Of a stretch of 64,000 bases of DNA, positions 60,880 to 64,000 are shown one piece after another (within the stretch, counting starts at the first letter, position 1; every line of letters starts with the position of its first letter). Source of the stretch: Bradysia coprophila (taxonomy: Eukaryota; Arthropoda; Insecta; Diptera; Sciaridae). Both the position numbers and the translations under genes were made by a program. The notes under the pieces are model-generated. The model was not told where the DNA came from. It ran no database searches and saw only the letters and a program-made list of their open reading frames with translations. The DNA lies in assembly GCF_014529535.1 (NCBI RefSeq), contig NW_023503423.1, positions 9,943,340-10,007,339 on the forward strand, read 5' to 3'.

Positions 60880-61535
60880 TAAGTCTAATTCGAATTTTTC
60901 ACATTGCCCAGCCTGAAATTTGCCTCTAGCTACGGCCCTGAGAATGGTGGACGCTGTACGCAATTTTGTTTTTTTTTAATTACGAGAAAAATTCTGAATT
61001 TTATGCCGAAGGCCTCCAACTTCCACTGTTTTGGGGCTCATAATTGAAACATAATTGCAATGATAACGTGCAATCTTTTGTTACTACGCTCGTAAATGGA
61101 GGGAGGCTTCTATTTAGATGTTTTACCTCATATAACCACAACAACAGGTTTCGCCCTTCAACACGACTTGTTAGAAACGTCGTAGTACACTTGTACTCTT
61201 CATCCGAGTGTAGAAGGCTTTCCAAGATCAGTTGATGTACTTACATTCACAGTTGAAGGTACCGTGCGCCCTTTACCTTTTGGGCGCCATCAACACTTTG
61301 AAAAATGAATAGATTTTTCTTCTTGTCATTTTGGGAGTCTTCAAGTCTTTTTTTGGGCGCCAGTTTTTATTTGGGTGCGATCTCGGCTCAAGTATATAAG
61401 ACAGAATCAAAAGGTATTCATTTTTGGAGTTACATTTATTTTCAATAAAAGATTCGACCGGCCTCCCGGTCCTAAAAATTGCACATATTCGCAAAAATGC
61501 TATTTACACTTTTCGTTCAATCAATTACGTTATCT

Positions 61536-64000
<2,465 letters not shown>

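Larger units (their letters stand above)
58799..61535. other. Spacer, AK8-like gene to homeobox gene
   Basis: 2.7 kb. Contains the dispersed repeat copy 58928-59072, a short tandem array at 59690-59810, the nested elements at 60381-60879, and on the minus strand an AATAAA (61435-61440) about 95 bp beyond the homeobox stop. No host gene recognised. Confidence 0.5.

Noticed and set aside
59130-60950. TTGCCCACCCTGAAA-like words at both sides suggesting one large element
   Set aside because: The words are short and in the same orientation, and I could not define ends or a duplication. The smaller nested elements explain the structure better.

Overview
This is eukaryotic nuclear DNA. The coding exons have short GT-AG introns, many of them 55 to 80 bp. 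The background is AT-rich, and proteins I recognise from memory place it among insects. The gene set (Klhl10, the citrate carrier scheggia, pickpocket channels, Bub1, a Bar-type homeobox gene) fits Diptera, and a nematoceran fly is my best guess. The species is not determined.

Left part, 1 to 15 kb, plus strand: the 3' half of an importin-9 gene, a complete Dph2 (diphthamide synthesis), a complete Klhl10-like BTB-kelch gene (8 exons, about 625 aa) and a complete transketolase (6 exons, about 626 aa, with a 2.8 kb first intron). Between Klhl10 and transketolase lies a reverse-transcriptase-derived remnant. From 15 to 32 kb on the minus strand are a complete Bub1 checkpoint kinase (9 exons, about 1054 aa) and the mitochondrial citrate carrier (3 coding exons, 317 aa).

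From 31.5 to 43.9 kb I find no host gene. This stretch is a field of inverted-repeat transposons. The largest is a 3.7 kb composite with near-identical 740 to 760 bp arms, each carrying a mirror copy of a 116-codon ORF. Its right arm is interrupted by a second, 906 bp TA-flanked element, and its centre holds further repeat clusters.

Right part, 43.9 to 64 kb: a DEG/ENaC (pickpocket) channel gene on plus, then three minus-strand genes: a Baeyer-Villiger-like flavin monooxygenase whose first large intron holds an LTR-retrotransposon remnant, an adenylate-kinase-8-like gene with both nucleotide-binding loops degraded, and the 3' exons of a Bar-type homeobox gene whose 5' end lies outside the window or in 62.2 to 64 kb.

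The genes are unrelated housekeeping, germline and sensory functions with no operon-like logic. The most distinctive property of the window is its density of non-autonomous inverted-repeat elements. At least 16 are listed, several with clear target-site duplications (TA, TTAA or 9 bp) and several nested. One four-copy family sits in or beside Klhl10, transketolase and the AK8-like gene. Gene models were assembled by hand from splice signals, reading phase and remembered family sequences. No search or transcript data was used.
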